The notes: generated from the letters alone by a model not told the origin. A DNA stretch of 64,000 bases from Verrucomicrobiota bacterium (GCA_023457715.1 JAEWKR010000092.1:12067-76066), one strand, 5' to 3'. Counted from the first letter of the stretch, positions 9,005 through 17,612 are shown. Translations and numbers: made by a program.

Positions 9005-9236
9005 TATCGTACTCGACGTTAAGGTTAAGGTGACCGTGCAGCTTGGCTCGGTCATGCTGCCGATGCGCGAGGTGCTGGAACTTGCCCCCGGTTCGATCGT
9101 GCAGCTGATGCAGCACGCCAGCGACCCGGTTGGCCTCTTTGTGAACGACAAGCTGGTCGCCTACGGCGAGGTCGTCGTGGTGGAGGATAATTTCGGGATC
9201 AAGATTACCGAACTCGTCGGCAGCAAGAAGCAATGA
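8973..9236 (+). CDS. fliN: Flagellar motor switch protein FliN
   Basis: 87-residue SpoA/FliN domain protein: LDIVLDVKVKVTVQLGSVML, REVLELAPGSIVQL, VNDKLVAYGEVVVVEDNFGIKITEL, all canonical for FliN. It forms the base of the C ring with FliM. I start at ATG 8973, inside the end of fliM (32-bp overlap); longer in-frame readings would only translate fliM sequence in another frame. Its stop overlaps the fliO start (ATGA, 9233-9236). Confidence 0.96.
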   Translation: MSNLTDEKSLDIVLDVKVKVTVQLGSVMLPMREVLELAPGSIVQLMQHASDPVGLFVNDKLVAYGEVVVVEDNFGIKITELVGSKKQ

Positions 9237-9676
9237 GGCCGCGATCCACAGGCCGGGACGCCTGTGCTACGCCGAGCCGAGCGCTCACGTGTGCCTCCGG
9301 CCGCGTGGCAATCCTGTGGGTCCTGACGGCCGTCAGCGCCTGGGCGGCCGACGACAACCAAGTCATCTTCCCGGGCGGAACGACCCCGTCGGCGCCGGGC
9401 CCCTCTGCTGCGTCGGGCGGCACCTTCAATACGGTCACGCTGTTCCTCGCCGTCCTGCTGGCCGCGGCCGGCGCCTGGGTGTACTGGCGCAACCGCAACC
9501 AACCGGGCACGACGCGCGGGAGCAACGCCCTCAAGGTCGAGGAGACCAAAGCCCTCGGCAACCGGCAGTACCTCGTGGTGGCATCCTACGAAGGGAAACG
9601 TTTTCTGCTGGGAGTCTGTCCGGGCAGGATCGATCTGCTCTCACCCTTGGACCAGCGAGAGGAGCCGACGTCGTGA
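9233..9676 (+). CDS. fliO: Flagellar biosynthesis protein FliO, with a repeat-derived N-terminus
   Basis: 147 residues as read from the ATG overlapping fliN. A hydrophobic segment (about 25-38, ILWVLTAVSAWA) looks like a signal peptide, a second helix (about 66-84) precedes WRNRN, and the cytoplasmic tail KALGNRQYLVVASYEGKRFLLGV matches FliO. FliO helps FliP assemble in the export gate. The first 12 codons come from an interspersed palindrome (9247-9266). An in-frame GTG at 9305 directly before the signal peptide could be the ancestral or real start. Confidence 0.82.
   Translation: MRPRSTGRDACATPSRALTCASGRVAILWVLTAVSAWAADDNQVIFPGGTTPSAPGPSAASGGTFNTVTLFLAVLLAAAGAWVYWRNRNQPGTTRGSNALKVEETKALGNRQYLVVASYEGKRFLLGVCPGRIDLLSPLDQREEPTS
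9247..9266. repeat. Interspersed palindrome CACAGGC-N6-GCCTGTG inside the fliO start
   Basis: Perfect 7-bp inverted arms (9247-9253 and 9260-9266) around CGGGAC. In the fliO frame it reads STGRDACAT. From memory, this palindrome and its translation recur in genomes of Verrucomicrobiota; that recollection is not verified here. Its place at the fliN-fliO junction suggests insertion into, or capture by, coding sequence. Confidence 0.6.
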
Positions 9677-10548
9677 GCCGGGTGCTGCGAGGGCTGCTGT
9701 TGGGACTCGGACTGATCGCCGTGCTGGCGTCGACGCCTGGAATCGTGCCCTCGGTGCACGCGCAGGCCGCCAGCTCAGGCCCGGCCATCACCGTGCCGAT
9801 TGCGCCCCCGGCGCCGCCTGCGGGCAACATTGCCACCCCGACGACGGCCGGCGGGACCGCCGCGAGCAACGGGACCCCGTTCCGGCTGAATATCGGCCTG
9901 GAGGGAACCGGGGAGCGCGGGGAAGTGAGCGTGGCGTTGCAGATCGTCCTGGTCATGACGCTGCTGTCGGTCGCGCCCTCGATCGTCCTCCTGATGACCA
10001 GCTTCACGCGTCTGGTGATCGTGCTGGGGTTTCTGCGGACCGCGCTGGGGACGCCGAGTGCGCCCTCCAACCAGATCATCGTCGGCCTGTCGCTGTTTCT
10101 CACCTTTTTCCTGATGGGGCCCGTGTTCGATCGGGTGACGACGGAGGCGATCCGGCCGTACCTCAATGGAGAGGTGACGTCGATCGAGGCCCTGGACCGG
10201 GCGACGGTGCCGCTGAAGCAATTCATGCTGAAGCAGACGCGCACCCGGGACATCGAATATTTTCTGGAAATCGGCGGCTACGGTCCGACCGCCGTGCGCG
10301 ACCTGCCGATGCGCGTCGTGATTCCCGCGTTTGTCATCAGCGAACTGCAGACCGCCTTTCAGATGGGGTTCCTGCTCTTCCTGCCTTTCCTGGTCATCGA
10401 CTTTCTCGTGTCCTCGGTGCTGATGGCGCTCGGCATGATGATGATGCCGCCGGTGGCCATTTCGCTGCCGCTCAAGCTGCTGCTCTTCGTGCTCGTCGAC
10501 GGCTGGCATCTCGTCGTCCGCTCCCTCGTGCAGAGTTTTTCAATCTAG
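9673..10548 (+). CDS. fliP: Flagellar export gate protein FliP
   Basis: 291 residues from GTG 9673, overlapping the fliO stop. An N-terminal signal peptide (about 1-34, ending VHAQA) and a Pro/Ala-rich linker precede the conserved core: LQIVLVMTLLSVAPSIVLLMTSFTRLVIVLGFLR, IIVGLSLFLTFFLMGPV, RDLPMRVVIPAFVISELQTAF, and MGMMMMPP-type end (LGMMMMPPVAISLPLKLLLF). Four membrane segments. FliP pentamers form the export pore with FliQ and FliR. Confidence 0.97.
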   Translation: MSRVLRGLLLGLGLIAVLASTPGIVPSVHAQAASSGPAITVPIAPPAPPAGNIATPTTAGGTAASNGTPFRLNIGLEGTGERGEVSVALQIVLVMTLLSVAPSIVLLMTSFTRLVIVLGFLRTALGTPSAPSNQIIVGLSLFLTFFLMGPVFDRVTTEAIRPYLNGEVTSIEALDRATVPLKQFMLKQTRTRDIEYFLEIGGYGPTAVRDLPMRVVIPAFVISELQTAFQMGFLLFLPFLVIDFLVSSVLMALGMMMMPPVAISLPLKLLLFVLVDGWHLVVRSLVQSFSI

Positions 10549-10553
10549 CTGAT

Positions 10554-10633
10554 GTCCGGAGTCCGGAGTCCAGAGTCCAGAGCTCAAACCACGAATCCAG
10601 ACCAGACCTCATGCTCTAGGCTCCAGACTCTGG
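10554..10633. repeat. Heptamer palindrome (unit GTCCRGA) between fliP and fliQ
   Basis: Four tandem heptamers GTCCRGA occupy 10554-10581. The complementary arm has three heptamers near GCTCCAG at 10613-10633. Mismatches between arms are mostly transitions, so RNA pairing by G-U is largely kept. Same class as the elements before fliL and fliM but with a different unit sequence. Confidence 0.7.
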
Positions 10634-10652
10634 GCCACCGACTTACCCGACC

Positions 10653-10922
10653 ATGACTCCCGACCTTGCGATCGATCTCTTCAAGTCGACGGTGATGTTC
10701 TCCCTGTACGTTGTCGCGCCGTTCCTCGGCGTGATGCTGGTCGTTGGCCTGATGGCCAGCCTCATCCAGTCGGTCACCAGCATGCAGGAGCAGACGCTGA
10801 CGTTCATTCCCAAGCTGCTGGCGCTCGCCGCGCTGCTGCTCCTCCTGACGCCGTGGCTGCTGCGGACGTTGTCCGAATACACCATCACCACCATCGCGCG
10901 CATCGGGACCATGGGAGGGTAA
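10653..10922 (+). CDS. fliQ: Flagellar export gate protein FliQ
   Basis: 89 residues, exactly the usual size. Two membrane helices (about 15-38 and 50-72), with the conserved hairpin GLMASLIQSVTSMQEQTLTFIPKL between them. FliQ winds around the FliP-FliR helix in the export gate. It follows fliP after a 104-bp gap filled by a palindromic heptamer array. Confidence 0.97.
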   Translation: MTPDLAIDLFKSTVMFSLYVVAPFLGVMLVVGLMASLIQSVTSMQEQTLTFIPKLLALAALLLLLTPWLLRTLSEYTITTIARIGTMGG

Positions 10923-10977
10923 GGGCCGTGGAAAGGCAGACAGGAGCACGGAGTCGAGCGACCGGCGGGGCCACGCC

Positions 10978-11730
10978 ATGACCATTGCCTATCTCTACGG
11001 CTGGTTGATGGTGTTCCTGCGCTCGCTCGGGATCATCCTCCAGTTGCCCATGCTGGCGGGCCGGCCCATCCCAGTGACGATGCGCCTGGGCCTGTCCGTG
11101 GGCCTGGCGACCCTGATGGCGGGACTGGTTCCCGTGGGCTCCGAACCGCCGACGCTGTGGCTGCTGGCGGGCGCCGCCGCGATGGAGATTCTGGTGGGCC
11201 TGGCGATGGGCTTCGTCGTGCGGGTCGCGTTCGGCGGGGTGGAAATGGCCGGCCGCCTGATCTCGACGGAGATCGGCCTGACCGCGTCGCCCGGCATCGG
11301 CATTCCCGAACCGTCCTCCGAACCGGTGGCGGCGCTGCTCGCCGCCATGGCCGCCATGCTGTTCTTCGTGCTGGGCGCGCATCAGGGCGTCCTGATCGCG
11401 TTTTCCAAGAGTTTTCAGCTCGCGCCGGCGGGTGCGGTGGGGTTTGCCGGCGAGGCGGGAGCGTCCCTGATCAAGACGACGGCGCTGATGATCGAACTGG
11501 GCGTGCGCATCGCCGCTCCGTTCATCGCCATGAATTTCCTGGTGAACCTCGCGTTCTCCGTTCTCGGCAAGGCGGTGCCGAAGATGAACGTCTTCGTGGT
11601 CAGTTTCTCCGCCCGCGCGCTGCTGGGGCTCGGGCTGCTGGCCACCGCCGGCGCGTTGATCGCGCGCTACCTGTACGTCGAGTTTGGCGAGCTCCCTCTG
11701 CGGATGTTGCAACTGGTCGGCACCCGGTAA
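10978..11730 (+). CDS. fliR: Flagellar export gate protein FliR
   Basis: 250 residues, strongly hydrophobic, with about six membrane segments; contains PVTMRLGLSVGLATLMAG and EILVGLAMGFVVRVAFGGVEMAGRLISTEIGL, both characteristic of FliR. One FliR subunit closes the FliP5-FliR core and contacts FlhB. Order fliO-P-Q-R is canonical. Confidence 0.96.
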   Translation: MTIAYLYGWLMVFLRSLGIILQLPMLAGRPIPVTMRLGLSVGLATLMAGLVPVGSEPPTLWLLAGAAAMEILVGLAMGFVVRVAFGGVEMAGRLISTEIGLTASPGIGIPEPSSEPVAALLAAMAAMLFFVLGAHQGVLIAFSKSFQLAPAGAVGFAGEAGASLIKTTALMIELGVRIAAPFIAMNFLVNLAFSVLGKAVPKMNVFVVSFSARALLGLGLLATAGALIARYLYVEFGELPLRMLQLVGTR

Positions 11731-11866
11731 GTCCGCGGTCGAATCCCGGGCAAAAATTGCCGGTTCGGGAGCGGGGTCGGGGACACGGCTTGAGCGTGAG
11801 GGGGTGCGCGGGTTCGATTGATCATAACTCGCTGAGGCAACGCTGCTAACGGGGAGTTGCATGCCC

Positions 11867-11883
11867 TTGGCACCGGCATTGCT
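11867..11883 (+). promoter_or_regulatory. Sigma-54-type promoter before flhB
   Basis: TTGGCACCGGCATTGCT ends at 11883. GG (11869-11870) and GC (11881-11882) are separated by exactly 10 bases and match the -24/-12 consensus TGGCACGRNNNTTGCW at 15 of 16 positions. The expected transcription start would be near 11894, only about 8 bases before the flhB ATG. Sigma-54 control of flagellar genes is common in other phyla. The box also overlaps the AAGGAG (11885-11890) that would otherwise serve as ribosome-binding site. Confidence 0.5.
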
Positions 11884-11901
11884 CAAGGAGCGTGCCGCCT
11901 C

Positions 11902-13005
11902 ATGGCTGAACACGATCAAGATTCAAAAACCGAGCAACCGACGGAGAAGAAGCTCAACGAAGCGCATGACAAGGGTCAGTTTGCGCGTTCGACCGAGCTG
12001 ACGCTCATGTTTCCGGTTGCGGCGGTGCTTGGTGTGCTGGCTTTGACCCTGGAGGCGGCGGCGCGGGATGTGGCCGAGTATACGATCTCGATCTTTTCCC
12101 GGCTGGCGGTGACCACCGTCGAGCGCGGCACCGTGATGATGCAGGTGAGCGAGTTGCTGGTCACGATCGGCTCGGTGCTCGCTCCGGTTCTCATCGCGAT
12201 TGGCGGAGCCACCTTGCTGGCGCTGGGGGTGCAGAGCGGGTTCCGTCTCACGCCGGAAGCGATGACGTTCAAGGTCGAGCAGCTGAACGTCGTCTCGAAC
12301 TTCACGCGGATCTATTCGAAGCAGGCGTTTGTGCGGACGGGGATCGACATCCTGAAGCTGATCGCGATCGGCATCGCGCTGTGGCTCGGCACCAAGGGAC
12401 TGATCCACGACCCGCTCTTTTCCTCGCCGGTCGAAACCGCGTATCTCGGTGAATTTCTGAACCGCGCGACGATGTTGTTCCTCACGCGGCTCCTCCTGGC
12501 CCTGGCGGTCGTGGCGGCGATCAGCTACTCGTGGGAAAAGTTCAAGACCCACCGGGAGCTGATGATGACGCGGGAGGAAGTGAAGGAGGAGTCGAAGCAG
12601 TCCGAAGGCGACGGCCGGGTAAAGGGCGCGATGCGTCGCATGGCCCGCCGGCTGATGCAGAAGCAGATGCTGGACGACGTGAAGACCGCCGATGTGATCA
12701 TCACGAATCCGACGCACTTCGCGATCGCGCTGAAGTACGAGCGCGGGAAGGACAAGGCGCCGGTGATCCTCGCGAAGGGCGAAAACCGGTTTGCGCAGCG
12801 CATCAAGGCCCTCGGCGCCGAGCACGGCGTGCCGATGGTCGAGAACAAGCCCGTGGCCCGCCTGCTGTTCGCGATGGGCAAGGTGGGGGAGACGATCCCG
12901 GCCGAGCTGTTCCAGGCCGTCGCCGAGATCCTGGCCGTCGTGTATCGCACGCACCGCTACTACTTCCACCGTCTGAAGGCCCGCCGGATGGAGGCCTCGA
13001 GCTAA
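11902..13005 (+). CDS. flhB: Flagellar export switch protein FlhB
   Basis: 367 residues. It opens with the family pattern EHDQDSKTEQPTEKKLNEAHDKGQ (3-26), has four membrane helices, and carries the autocleavage motif NPTH at residues 269-272, the same position as in enteric FlhB. Self-cleavage between Asn and Pro lets FliK switch export from hook to filament subunits. Start ATG 11902 is fixed by the family N-terminus; AAGGAG lies 11 bases upstream. The preceding 171 bp have no gene and contain a sigma-54-like box. Confidence 0.98.
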   Translation: MAEHDQDSKTEQPTEKKLNEAHDKGQFARSTELTLMFPVAAVLGVLALTLEAAARDVAEYTISIFSRLAVTTVERGTVMMQVSELLVTIGSVLAPVLIAIGGATLLALGVQSGFRLTPEAMTFKVEQLNVVSNFTRIYSKQAFVRTGIDILKLIAIGIALWLGTKGLIHDPLFSSPVETAYLGEFLNRATMLFLTRLLLALAVVAAISYSWEKFKTHRELMMTREEVKEESKQSEGDGRVKGAMRRMARRLMQKQMLDDVKTADVIITNPTHFAIALKYERGKDKAPVILAKGENRFAQRIKALGAEHGVPMVENKPVARLLFAMGKVGETIPAELFQAVAEILAVVYRTHRYYFHRLKARRMEASS

Positions 13006-13008
13006 GCC

Positions 13009-15180
13009 ATGCCTGCTCCGCTCAATACCGGTGGCCTGGGTTCGCTCATGAAGCGGGCCGACCTGATTTTCACGGCCGGTCTGTTCCTGATCGTCCTGCT
13101 GCTGATCATCCCGGTGCCGCCGGCGATCATCGACTTGCTGCTGGCGCTCAACATCGGGCTCTCGCTGCTGGTGCTCCTGGCGATCATCTACATCAAGGAC
13201 CCGCCGGAATTCTCGAGTTTCCCGACCCTGCTGCTGGCGCTCACGTTGTTCCGGCTCGCGCTGAACATCGGCTCCACCCGCCAGATTCTGATCAGCGGCT
13301 ACGCCGGCCACATCATCGACGCGTTCGGCAATTTCGTCATCCAGGGCAACTACGTCGTCGGCGCGGTCGTTTTCCTCATCCTCGTCGTCATCAACTTCGT
13401 CGTGATCACCAAGGGTGCCGGCCGCATCGCCGAGGTGAGCGCGCGCTTCACCCTGGACGCCCTCCCCGGCAAGCAGATGGCGATCGATGCCGAGCTGAAC
13501 GCCGGCATCATCGACGAGGCTTCCGCGACGACCCGACGCCTCAAGGTCCAGAAGGAGGCGGATTTTTACGGCGCGATGGACGGTGCGTCCAAGTTCGTCC
13601 GGGGCGATGCGATCGCCGGCATCATCATCACGCTCATCAACGTCATCGGCGGCTTCGCCATCGGCGTGATGCAGATGGACCTTTCGCTGACCGAGTCCCT
13701 GCAGAAGTTCACCCTGCTCTCGATCGGTGACGGTCTGGTCTCGCAGATCCCCGCCCTCATTCTTTCCGTGGGCGCCGGCGTGCTCGTCACGCGGGCATCC
13801 GAAAACTCCAACCTGGGCGTCCAGCTCGCGGGTCAGTTGCTCCGGTATCCGCGCGCCTTGAAGATCGCGGCCGCCATGCTTGCCTGCTTCGGGTTGATGC
13901 CGGGCATGCCGGTATTCCCGTTCTTCGTGCTGGCGGGCATCGCCGGTTACCTCGGTCGCATGCTGGACAATCAGGAAAAGAACGTCGCGGCGGCCGAGAC
14001 GACCGCCGGCGCGAAGGGCCAGATTGCCAAGGGGGTCAAGGCGGACGGCACCCCGGCGACGCCGGTGCAGGGCGCGGCCGGCGGGGTGGGCGGGCCCGAG
14101 GATGTGCGCAAGCTCATCGAGGTGGATGTTTTCGCGATCGAGATCGGCTACGGGCTCCTCTCCCTTGCCGACATGAAGAGCGGCGGCGAACTGCTGGGCC
14201 GCGTCACCGGCGTGCGCAAGACGCTCGCCCGGGAAAAGGGCATCGTGGTGCCGCCGATTTCGGTGCGCGACAACCTGGAGCTTGCGCCCAACGACTACCG
14301 TTTCCTCCTGCGCGGCAAGGCGGTGGCGAGGGGTCAGCTGATGTCGGACCGCTGGCTCGCCATGAACGTGTCCGGCTCGAAGGTGCGTCTGAAGGGCGTG
14401 CCCACCCGCGAACCCGTGTTCAACCTCGAGGCGACGTGGATCGACGAGCCGGAAAAGAAGACCGCGGAACTCAACGGGTTCACCGTGGTGGATCCGGCCT
14501 CGGTCCTGATCACCCACCTCTCCGAAACGCTGAAGCTCAACGCGCACCACCTGCTCGGCCGCCAGGAGGTTCAGCAGCTCGTGGATCACCTCAAGCAGAC
14601 CCAACCGGCCCTCATCGCCGAGCTGCTGCCGGACCTCGTGACGCTGGGCATCGTGCAGCGCGTCCTCCAGAATCTGCTCCGCGAGAACATCTCCATCGTG
14701 AACCAGCCTTTGATCCTCGAAGGGATCGCCGATTTCGCCTCGCTCTCGAAGAACCCCGACGATCTCAGCGAGCTGGTCCGCCGCCGCCTGGGATTGTATT
14801 TCGTTCCCGAGTACGAGTGCCGCCCCGGCGTGGTGCGCGCGGCGACGTTCGACCCCCGTTTCGAACAGCTGCTCTCGCAGAAGGTGCACCGCTCGCCGAC
14901 GGATGTCGGGCTGGCGCTCGACCCGGCCACCGGCCGCCATCTCCTCGAGGAAATCAACCGTCGCAGCACCGAACTCGTGCAGATGGGACATCAGCCGGTG
15001 CTCGTGGTCTCGGCCGAGATCCGGCTCCCGGTCAAACGCTTCTTCGAGTCCTCCTTCCCCCGGCTCACGGTGCTTTCGTACCAGGAGCTCCCGAACAGCA
15101 CCGAGATCGAAAACGCCGGCATCATCACGCTGCCGCCGCACCTCGCCCGCACCGAAATGCCGGTCAAAGCCGCCGCCTGA
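13009..15180 (+). CDS. flhA: Flagellar export gate protein FlhA
   Basis: 723 residues, standard length. The N-terminal half has about eight membrane segments with the FHIPEP-type loop region VSARFTLDALPGKQMAIDAELNAGII and DFYGAMDGASKFVRGDAIAG. The C-terminal cytoplasmic part (about 350-723) forms the nonameric substrate-docking ring. Starts 3 bases after the flhB stop. It drives proton-coupled export and binds late chaperones. Confidence 0.98.
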   Translation: MPAPLNTGGLGSLMKRADLIFTAGLFLIVLLLIIPVPPAIIDLLLALNIGLSLLVLLAIIYIKDPPEFSSFPTLLLALTLFRLALNIGSTRQILISGYAGHIIDAFGNFVIQGNYVVGAVVFLILVVINFVVITKGAGRIAEVSARFTLDALPGKQMAIDAELNAGIIDEASATTRRLKVQKEADFYGAMDGASKFVRGDAIAGIIITLINVIGGFAIGVMQMDLSLTESLQKFTLLSIGDGLVSQIPALILSVGAGVLVTRASENSNLGVQLAGQLLRYPRALKIAAAMLACFGLMPGMPVFPFFVLAGIAGYLGRMLDNQEKNVAAAETTAGAKGQIAKGVKADGTPATPVQGAAGGVGGPEDVRKLIEVDVFAIEIGYGLLSLADMKSGGELLGRVTGVRKTLAREKGIVVPPISVRDNLELAPNDYRFLLRGKAVARGQLMSDRWLAMNVSGSKVRLKGVPTREPVFNLEATWIDEPEKKTAELNGFTVVDPASVLITHLSETLKLNAHHLLGRQEVQQLVDHLKQTQPALIAELLPDLVTLGIVQRVLQNLLRENISIVNQPLILEGIADFASLSKNPDDLSELVRRRLGLYFVPEYECRPGVVRAATFDPRFEQLLSQKVHRSPTDVGLALDPATGRHLLEEINRRSTELVQMGHQPVLVVSAEIRLPVKRFFESSFPRLTVLSYQELPNSTEIENAGIITLPPHLARTEMPVKAAA

Positions 15181-15182
15181 AC

Positions 15183-15410
15183 ATGAACGACGAAACCACG
15201 TACACCTGCATCCGTCCCGATCACAGCCCGGCGTCCGAGTTCCTGCATGTCTCGCCGATCCTCCTCCGCTGCGGCCCGCCGCGCCGCGGGAATCACGCCG
15301 AGCAGCGGCTCGCGCGCACCCTGAGGACGGATGCGCGCCATGACGCCCGCGCCCGTCGCGTGAGCCTCGAATCCGAAGTCACCGTCGCCCTGCCGGTCTT
15401 TCTGCGCTGA
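15183..15410 (+). CDS. Small protein of unknown function in the flhA-flhF operon
   Basis: 75 residues, Arg- and His-rich, with no membrane helix or signal. I do not recognise it. ATG 15183 is 2 bases after the flhA stop, and its stop is 3 bases before the flhF ATG, so it fits the tight operon spacing as a real gene. Composition matches its neighbours. The long open frame upstream in this reading frame lies inside flhA and is not coding. Confidence 0.5.
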   Translation: MNDETTYTCIRPDHSPASEFLHVSPILLRCGPPRRGNHAEQRLARTLRTDARHDARARRVSLESEVTVALPVFLR

Positions 15411-15413
15411 CCC

Positions 15414-16568
15414 ATGTCCCAGCCCGGTCAGAAACTCGCGCCCGGCGCCTACAAGTTCACGGTGAGCTCCACCGAGGAAGCGGTGGCGTTGATCCGCGAA
15501 CGGCTCGGTCCGACCGCCCGGGTGCTGTCGGTGCGGGCCATCGAGCCGGCGGGTTTGAAACGCTTTTTCAGCGGCCCCCGCCTGGAGGTCGTGGCGCAGG
15601 TGGATCCGCCGGCGCCGTCGTCCCAGCCCGCGCCACGGCTCAATCTCGCCTCCGCCGAAGCCGCTGAACCCGATTTCGGGGCTGAAATCGACCGGCTGGC
15701 GCCGCCGGACGCCCCGACTTTCCGGGCGCCGTCGATGCCCTCGGTTCCCTCCGCGGAGAACCCGCCGCCGCCGGCGCCCCGCGTGCCGCCGCGGCAGGAG
15801 CGGACGCCGCCGCTGGGCCTGAGCGGGCTGCTGCGCCGCTCGGGCCTGACGGAAACCGCGCTGACCCGGCTGCAGTCGGGCGCAAACTGGGCGGAGCTGA
15901 ATGCGCTGCCGTTGCATCGCGCTCTGGCGGAAACCTCGCGGCTGCTGCGGCAGCAGGTGGATTCCCGACCGCAGCGCCCCGCGTTGTCCCGCGCGGCATT
16001 CCTGGGCTCGCCTGGCGTGGGCCGCACCACGGCGCTGTGCAAGTGGATCGCGCAGGAGGTGTTCCGGCGCAACCGTCTCGGCCACGTCGTCAGCGTCGAA
16101 TTCGACCGCCCGAATCCTCTCGGCCCGCTCCCCGTGTTCAGCGAGGCGCTCGGCGTGCCGCTCGCTCATTTTCCCTGCGAAACGCAGCCGGCGGTGCCGG
16201 GCGGGTTCGTGTACTTCGACCTCCCCGGGCTTTCGATCTGCAAGCCGCAGGACAACGCCCCCATCGCGGGCTTCCTGAACCGCGAGCAGATTGAAGAGCG
16301 GGTGCTGGTGCTGAACGCGGCCTATGACCGCTCGTCGCTGCGGGAAGCCTATGCGGCGGGCCGGGACCTGGGGGCCACCCACGTGGTGTTCACGCACCTC
16401 GATGAGGTGCCGCAGTGGGGGAAGCTGTGGGACTATCTTTTCGATCCGGACATCGAGCCGCTCTTCCTCGCCACCGGGCCGTCGCTGACCGGCGACTGCG
16501 AAGAGGACGTGCCGGGAGCCATCGTGCGCCGGACAATGCCGGAACCCACCCAGGAGGAACGCGGATGA
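15414..16568 (+). CDS. flhF: FlhF-like SRP-type GTPase with a degenerate nucleotide site
   Basis: 384 residues. The N-terminal motif KFTVSSTEEAVALIRERLGPTARVLSVR is the FlhF B-domain start, then a Pro-rich linker (about 65-135), then an NG-like domain. The P-loop reads GSPGVGRTT (198-206) with Arg204 in place of the usual Lys, and the base-recognition motif reads THLDE (327-331) in place of TKLDE. FlhF sets number and place of flagella. Here GTP binding may be weak or lost. Position between flhA and fliA supports the assignment. Confidence 0.82.
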   Translation: MSQPGQKLAPGAYKFTVSSTEEAVALIRERLGPTARVLSVRAIEPAGLKRFFSGPRLEVVAQVDPPAPSSQPAPRLNLASAEAAEPDFGAEIDRLAPPDAPTFRAPSMPSVPSAENPPPPAPRVPPRQERTPPLGLSGLLRRSGLTETALTRLQSGANWAELNALPLHRALAETSRLLRQQVDSRPQRPALSRAAFLGSPGVGRTTALCKWIAQEVFRRNRLGHVVSVEFDRPNPLGPLPVFSEALGVPLAHFPCETQPAVPGGFVYFDLPGLSICKPQDNAPIAGFLNREQIEERVLVLNAAYDRSSLREAYAAGRDLGATHVVFTHLDEVPQWGKLWDYLFDPDIEPLFLATGPSLTGDCEEDVPGAIVRRTMPEPTQEERG

Positions 16569-16795
16569 AATTTGTCTTTCTAGCCGGCGGCCTGGCCGGA
16601 TTTCTCGCCGCCGCCGGCGCCAGTTTCTGGGCCGGCCACCAGCCCGATCGGATTCTCTTCGACGGTGCCGTCGGCTGCCTGGCGGGGGCACTGCTCTTCC
16701 GCTGGTTCTGGACCATCTTTGTGCGCGGGATCCGTGAGACGATCATCGCACGGCATCATGCCACCGCCGCGGCCAACGCCGCGAAAACCAAATAA
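16565..16795 (+). CDS. Small two-helix membrane protein
   Basis: 76 residues with two predicted membrane helices (about 3-22 and 32-51) and a basic, Ala-rich tail. ATG 16565 overlaps the flhF stop (ATGA). I do not recognise the family. Sitting between flhF and fliA, where other bacteria carry flhG (an ATPase), it is not an FlhG homologue. A membrane role linked to flagellar placement is possible but unproven. Confidence 0.6.
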   Translation: MKFVFLAGGLAGFLAAAGASFWAGHQPDRILFDGAVGCLAGALLFRWFWTIFVRGIRETIIARHHATAAANAAKTK

Positions 16796-16804
16796 TTGCT
16801 GACT

Positions 16805-17602
16805 ATGAGCTCCACCGCTTCCCCCAACCACCAAGGCACGGATGCCACGGCTGCAGCGGCGTGGCGCGCCTATCAAGGAGTGTCACCCCAGGCGGTTGAT
16901 GAAAAGGATCTCATCTCCCGTTACCTGCCCCTCGTTCGAAACGTCGTCGACCGGATCAAGCTCAACGTGCCTGCGCACGTGGATGCCGACGACCTCTACA
17001 GCGTCGGTGTCACCGGCCTCATCGCCGCGGTGCGGAAGTTCGACCCGGAGCAGGGGAGCACGTTTGCCAGTTACGCGGTCATGCGCATCCGGGGGGCCAT
17101 CCTCGATGAGCTGCGCCGGATGGACTGGTGTCCGCGGCGCGCCCGGGCCCGGTCGCGCAAGCTCAAGCTGGCGATCAACGAGGTCGAGCAGCGGGTCGGC
17201 CGCACCGCCACCGACGCCGAGGTCTGCGCCGCCCTGGGGCTGACTGAAAAGGAGTACCAGAAATGGGTGGAGGAGGCCAAGCCGGTCACCTTCATCGCCA
17301 TCGACCAGCACACCGAAAGCGAGGAAGGGGAGGGTGCCTCACTGCACGAATTGCTCGCCGACGAGGCGGACAAGACGGGTCGGGACAACCTGGAGAAGTC
17401 GGAGTTGGTGCAACTTCTCACTCAACGGATGGGCGAGCTGCCCGATATACCGAGGAAGATCCTCGCAATGTACTATTTTGAGAACATGCGTCTGGCCGAG
17501 ATCGCCGAGGTCTTTGGCCTGACGGAGTCGCGCATTTGTCAGATTCACGCCCAGACCATCCTTGGCCTGCGCGGGTGGATCCAACGCGCCCGCAATCGCT
17601 GA
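16805..17602 (+). CDS. fliA: RNA polymerase sigma factor FliA (sigma-28)
   Basis: 265 residues. Region 2 includes YLPLVRNVVDRIKLNVPAHVDADDLYSVG and TFASYAVMRIRGAILDELRRMDW, the FliA hallmark. Region 3 (LKLAINEVEQRVGRTATDAEVC) and region 4 (MRLAEIAEVFGLTESRICQIHAQ helix-turn-helix) follow. It directs late flagellar transcription. ATG 16805 is preferred to a TTG three codons upstream. No flgM is seen in the window, so the anti-sigma factor is elsewhere or absent. Confidence 0.96.
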   Translation: MSSTASPNHQGTDATAAAAWRAYQGVSPQAVDEKDLISRYLPLVRNVVDRIKLNVPAHVDADDLYSVGVTGLIAAVRKFDPEQGSTFASYAVMRIRGAILDELRRMDWCPRRARARSRKLKLAINEVEQRVGRTATDAEVCAALGLTEKEYQKWVEEAKPVTFIAIDQHTESEEGEGASLHELLADEADKTGRDNLEKSELVQLLTQRMGELPDIPRKILAMYYFENMRLAEIAEVFGLTESRICQIHAQTILGLRGWIQRARNR

Positions 17603-17612
17603 TCCGCCTCCC

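Noticed and set aside
11923..15141. A 1072-codon open frame on the minus strand opposite flhB and flhA
   Set aside because: Mirror of GC-rich codons in two certain genes; the product is His/Arg/Asp-rich with no family motif.
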